Below are positions 6,506 through 8,975 of a stretch of DNA of 8,975 bases, one piece after another. Below the pieces are notes generated by a model that did not search any database, was not told the DNA's origin, and saw only the letters and a list, made by a program, of their open reading frames with translations. The position numbers and the translations under genes are program-made. How positions within the stretch are numbered: position 1 is the stretch's first letter; the number at the start of each line of letters is the position of its first letter. Origin of the DNA: JAGOBX01 sp017999075 [NCBI: Candidatus Babelota bacterium] (GTDB taxonomy: Bacteria; JAGOBX01); contig JAGOBX010000118.1 in NCBI GenBank assembly GCA_017999075.1, positions 1-8,975 of the forward strand. Reading direction: 5' to 3'.

Positions 6506-8671
6506 TCATCTAAGTTCAACTCCCATATATCCGCGTTTTATGTCATTGCCCTCATCTTTGCGCTGGGAATCGCCATCTATCCCGTATTCGCGTTTTAGTA
6601 TATTTGAAAACCTTAACTTAAACGATTCAGCTTTCAAGATATGTTTTTCGCCTCGCTCAACACACCACTCATTAAATCTATTGTATGCCGTATCTTTAAA
6701 TAGAAAAGATTCAGCATTTTTTATTACACATTCACTAAAAAAAACCTGCACAATATCGTTAAATTCTACAATTTCTTTTTTCAAATCTTCAACCAAATCT
6801 GAGCGGGTAAATTGCCAATTATTGTTTTTAAGGCGGTGCAAACCTTTCAATGCCCAATTTAATATTCCGGGTAATTCTTCCAACAGTTTAGTATGAAGCG
6901 TGATATCTTTTAAACGATCATTTGCGCTTTCGATTTTATCAACAAAACGTAGAGAAAACGGAATAGCAATAACGCGTCTTTGAAACGCAAAACTTTTATC
7001 ATCGGTCCTTGGCAACTGATTCATCGAAAATGCAAATTTGGCATAAGGTTTCAATGAAAATCCCGGTTTATATTTTGGGTTTACTTGGATCGTTTCACCG
7101 TCTACGAGGCGTTTAAAAATCTCAATTTCTTTAGTGTCATTTGCATTCAATTCCGAACATATATTTAGCAGTTTGTTTTTTAATTCGCAAGCTTCAACAG
7201 GATTGTTAATTTGCCGCATACTGAGAGCAGAAATATTTTTTTCGCCTATTAATTTTTCCAATATTTTCAGGATTGTGCTTTTGCCTGATGCTCCATCGCC
7301 GACAAGAAAAAGTGCGAGTGTAAGTACATAAGTAGTAAGGCACAACCCAAAAAATTCTTGAATAATATTTATGATTTCCTGGTCATCCTTAAAAATAATA
7401 TTTAGGGTTTCAACCCATTTCGGACATTGGGCGGCAGGATTAAAATTTATTGGTATCTTAAATGATATATATAAATTTTTATGGTAATCTATAATCTTTC
7501 CTGTTTCAATATTTAAAACTACATTTTTCAAAGGTAAAAATTCAATTTTAGAATTCATACTAAACTCGTTGTTTTTTATAATTTTATTGTCAGATAAAAT
7601 ATGGCATTTTACTTCGTTATAAATATTTATTTTTGCACGAGATTTTAAAATACTTTTTGTTATTGCGTTTATATGTTCTGGAGTAATTTCAACCCAAAGT
7701 TCATCCGCATTGTCATACCGCCAGATTTCTTTTTTGGCGGGGATATAGACATAATAAAAATTGCGCATAATTAATTGCGCCACATAATATGGATTTACAA
7801 TATATTTAATTTTTCCTTTTGCGACACTTTCTACAACAATCATGCTGTGACAAATAAAATAGGATAATAAATCATGATCGGAATCCAAATCCTTAAAAAA
7901 AACCGGTAATTCCATTGCTGTTTCAATTAATTTATTAAAAACTTTTTCCGGTTTTTTTTGTTTGGACAGAAATTCATCAATATCTTTTATTTGTTCATCC
8001 CAATTTAAAACCCTAATTTCGGCTTCGGAATCTAAATCTAACATTTTGCCAATATATTTTTTGCCTGCATCGTCCTTGTCAAAAGCGATATAAATAATTT
8101 TTAGAGTTTGATTGTCCGATAAATATTTCATTTGCGCATCGGACAACTGTCCTGATGTTGCAATAACCCCGCCGGTCCATTTCCCTTTATCTATTATGGA
8201 AAGCACATCATTTTGCCCTTCTACAAGTATAATTCTATCATTATTATCAAGAGAATCTTGATTGTAAAAAAGGCAGTTTGAATCGGCGGCGCTTGCAATT
8301 AATTTATAACATTTTTTATTGATTAAATCTTTTGCCGTAATATTTGCAATTTTGCCCTTTAGAAAATGAGGGTAGATATAAATATTATTGAACCGCGGAC
8401 AAATTTTTCCGGTTTTGCTTATATAGGCAATTCCGGCATCGATTAATTCCTTTTCATTATAATTTTTAGTTTTTTGTAAATGATTGTAATAATGCCAGCC
8501 ACTATCTATATAACCGATAGTTAACATTTTAATTATTTCAATACTGTGTAACCTAAAATTTGTTTGAAATTGCAGCGCGGTAACATCAGAATTCTGAATA
8601 ATTGTTTTACTGCTTAATAAATTATTATGTGCGTATTTACAAAAATCTAATAATATTTTACTGTTGTCCAT
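6506..8671 (-). CDS. DnaG-type primase core fused to SF3/D5-like helicase
   Basis: This 721-residue replication protein primes and unwinds the element's origin. Residues 40-115 match the amino-terminal part of the DnaG RNA polymerase domain (GYIDSGWHYYNHL, then DAGI and RFNN). A TOPRIM domain follows, with catalytic E151 (LVEGQND) and the D198/D200 pair (AFDKDDAGKK). A D5_N-like linker (about 290-440) leads to the SF3 helicase: Walker A GDGASGKST (458-466), Walker B ending in E507 (LLNICSELN), motif C around N551 (FAFSMNQLPRTD) and arginines R565-R566. The end (about 630-721) looks like a primase C-terminal winged region. All key residues are present. The zinc finger normally at the front is a separate gene overlapping this one by one base (TAATG), with GGAGGAGG 9 bases before the ATG. 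The layout resembles P4 alpha, but split. Confidence 0.93.
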   Translation of the reverse strand: MDNSKILLDFCKYAHNNLLSSKTIIQNSDVTALQFQTNFRLHSIEIIKMLTIGYIDSGWHYYNHLQKTKNYNEKELIDAGIAYISKTGKICPRFNNIYIYPHFLKGKIANITAKDLINKKCYKLIASAADSNCLFYNQDSLDNNDRIILVEGQNDVLSIIDKGKWTGGVIATSGQLSDAQMKYLSDNQTLKIIYIAFDKDDAGKKYIGKMLDLDSEAEIRVLNWDEQIKDIDEFLSKQKKPEKVFNKLIETAMELPVFFKDLDSDHDLLSYFICHSMIVVESVAKGKIKYIVNPYYVAQLIMRNFYYVYIPAKKEIWRYDNADELWVEITPEHINAITKSILKSRAKINIYNEVKCHILSDNKIIKNNEFSMNSKIEFLPLKNVVLNIETGKIIDYHKNLYISFKIPINFNPAAQCPKWVETLNIIFKDDQEIINIIQEFFGLCLTTYVLTLALFLVGDGASGKSTILKILEKLIGEKNISALSMRQINNPVEACELKNKLLNICSELNANDTKEIEIFKRLVDGETIQVNPKYKPGFSLKPYAKFAFSMNQLPRTDDKSFAFQRRVIAIPFSLRFVDKIESANDRLKDITLHTKLLEELPGILNWALKGLHRLKNNNWQFTRSDLVEDLKKEIVEFNDIVQVFFSECVIKNAESFLFKDTAYNRFNEWCVERGEKHILKAESFKLRFSNILKREYGIDGDSQRKDEGNDIKRGYMGVELR

Positions 8672-8952
8672 TATGATAATCCTCCTCCATTAGAAAAAAA
8701 GTTTATCGCATCTTTAAAAGTGATTCTATTTTTTTTCATTTCAAAATTTATGATGTCACCGTGTTGGGCGCAAGAAAAACAGTGGTAGTTTTGTTGAATT
8801 TTAAATATTGTAAAGCAATCATTGTGGCCGCAAAATGGACACGGATTAATTCGGTATGTCGAACCGCCGATGCTTTTTATACTATCAAAATGCTTGTTGA
8901 AAAAATCTACTATATCGATTCGATTTTTTAATTGCGTAACATTATTCTGCAT
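8671..8952 (-). CDS. Stand-alone CHC2-type primase zinc finger
   Basis: This 93-residue protein is the zinc-binding domain of a DnaG-type primase on its own. It opens with the helix IDIVDFFNKHF (12-22). Then come CPFC (38-41) and YHCFSCAQHGDIINF (56-70), giving four probable zinc ligands C38, C41, C58 and C61. C41 replaces the histidine of the classical CHC2 set. The tail ITFKDAINFF matches the usual end of this domain. It would recognise primer start sites on single-stranded DNA and act with the downstream primase-helicase, to which it is coupled by the one-base TAATG overlap. The ATG at 8952 has AGGAGA seven bases upstream. It is the first visible gene of the replication transcript; the promoter lies past the window. 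Confidence 0.9.
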   Translation of the reverse strand: MQNNVTQLKNRIDIVDFFNKHFDSIKSIGGSTYRINPCPFCGHNDCFTIFKIQQNYHCFSCAQHGDIINFEMKKNRITFKDAINFFSNGGGLS

Positions 8953-8975
8953 TTGTTTTCTCCTTTTTATTTTTT

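Larger units (their letters stand above)
745..8975 (-). mobile_element. Integrated satellite/plasmid-like element, right end missing
   Basis: Everything right of the tRNA reads on the minus strand and forms one module: two tyrosine integrases, an AAA+-like ATPase, unknown proteins, an iteron origin, a primase-helicase and a primase zinc finger. An integrase beside a tRNA plus a P4-alpha-like replication protein is typical of phage satellites and related integrative elements. No capsid, terminase, relaxase or conjugation gene is visible, so the class stays open. The left edge is set by the tRNA 3' end. The right edge is beyond the window because the zinc-finger gene's promoter and the second att copy are not seen. 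Confidence 0.8.

Noticed and set aside
6327-6509. 60-codon minus-strand frame across the iterons
   Set aside because: It is made of translated repeats and AT runs, has no ribosome binding site and overlaps the primase-helicase stop; the DNA pattern explains it.
8932-8952. Shared CATTATTCTGCA string with the second integrase (near 3350)
   Set aside because: Both are coding for Gln-Asn-Asn in different proteins; 12 bases of identity in AT-rich sequence is compatible with chance.

Overview
The window is AT-rich bacterial DNA. The genes have clear Shine-Dalgarno sites (AGGAG/GGAGG types) and sigma70-like promoters, and the initiator tRNA has an encoded CCA end. The lineage cannot be fixed from this stretch. 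Low-GC groups such as Elusimicrobia/Endomicrobium, spirochaetes, fusobacteria or clostridia all remain possible. The window reads as a chromosomal edge (about 1-744) followed by most of a mobile element, from about 745 past the right edge.

Chromosomal edge: two promoters diverge near 59-175. The rightward one drives a small S1-domain RNA-binding protein of the YugI/CvfD type and, 13 bases later, an initiator tRNA-fMet. The leftward one has perfect -35 and -10 hexamers and serves a gene outside the window.

Element: every gene lies on the minus strand, pointing back at the tRNA. A tyrosine integrase stops 17 bases from the tRNA 3' end, which is the layout expected for an element inserted in the 3' end of a tRNA gene. 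Upstream of it are a second, diverged integrase, an AAA+-like ATPase, an unknown cysteine-containing protein, a possible 26-residue peptide, and a very acidic protein. Next comes a 0.2 kb iteron region that looks like a replication origin. The last genes are a DnaG-type primase core fused to an SF3/D5-like helicase and a separate small primase zinc-finger gene. The far end and any packaging, transfer or cargo genes are not visible.

Working model (inference): the zinc-finger protein and the primase-helicase form a split P4-alpha-like replication initiator. It acts at nine GGTGTGA-type iterons that flank an AT-only tract, and the integrases insert and excise the element at tRNA-fMet. A phage satellite or an integrative plasmid-like element fits best. 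The most unusual signals are the iteron origin, and a second dispersed 17-base repeat (TTGACATTAAAACGCAA type) found both between genes and, in three phased copies, inside the acidic gene.
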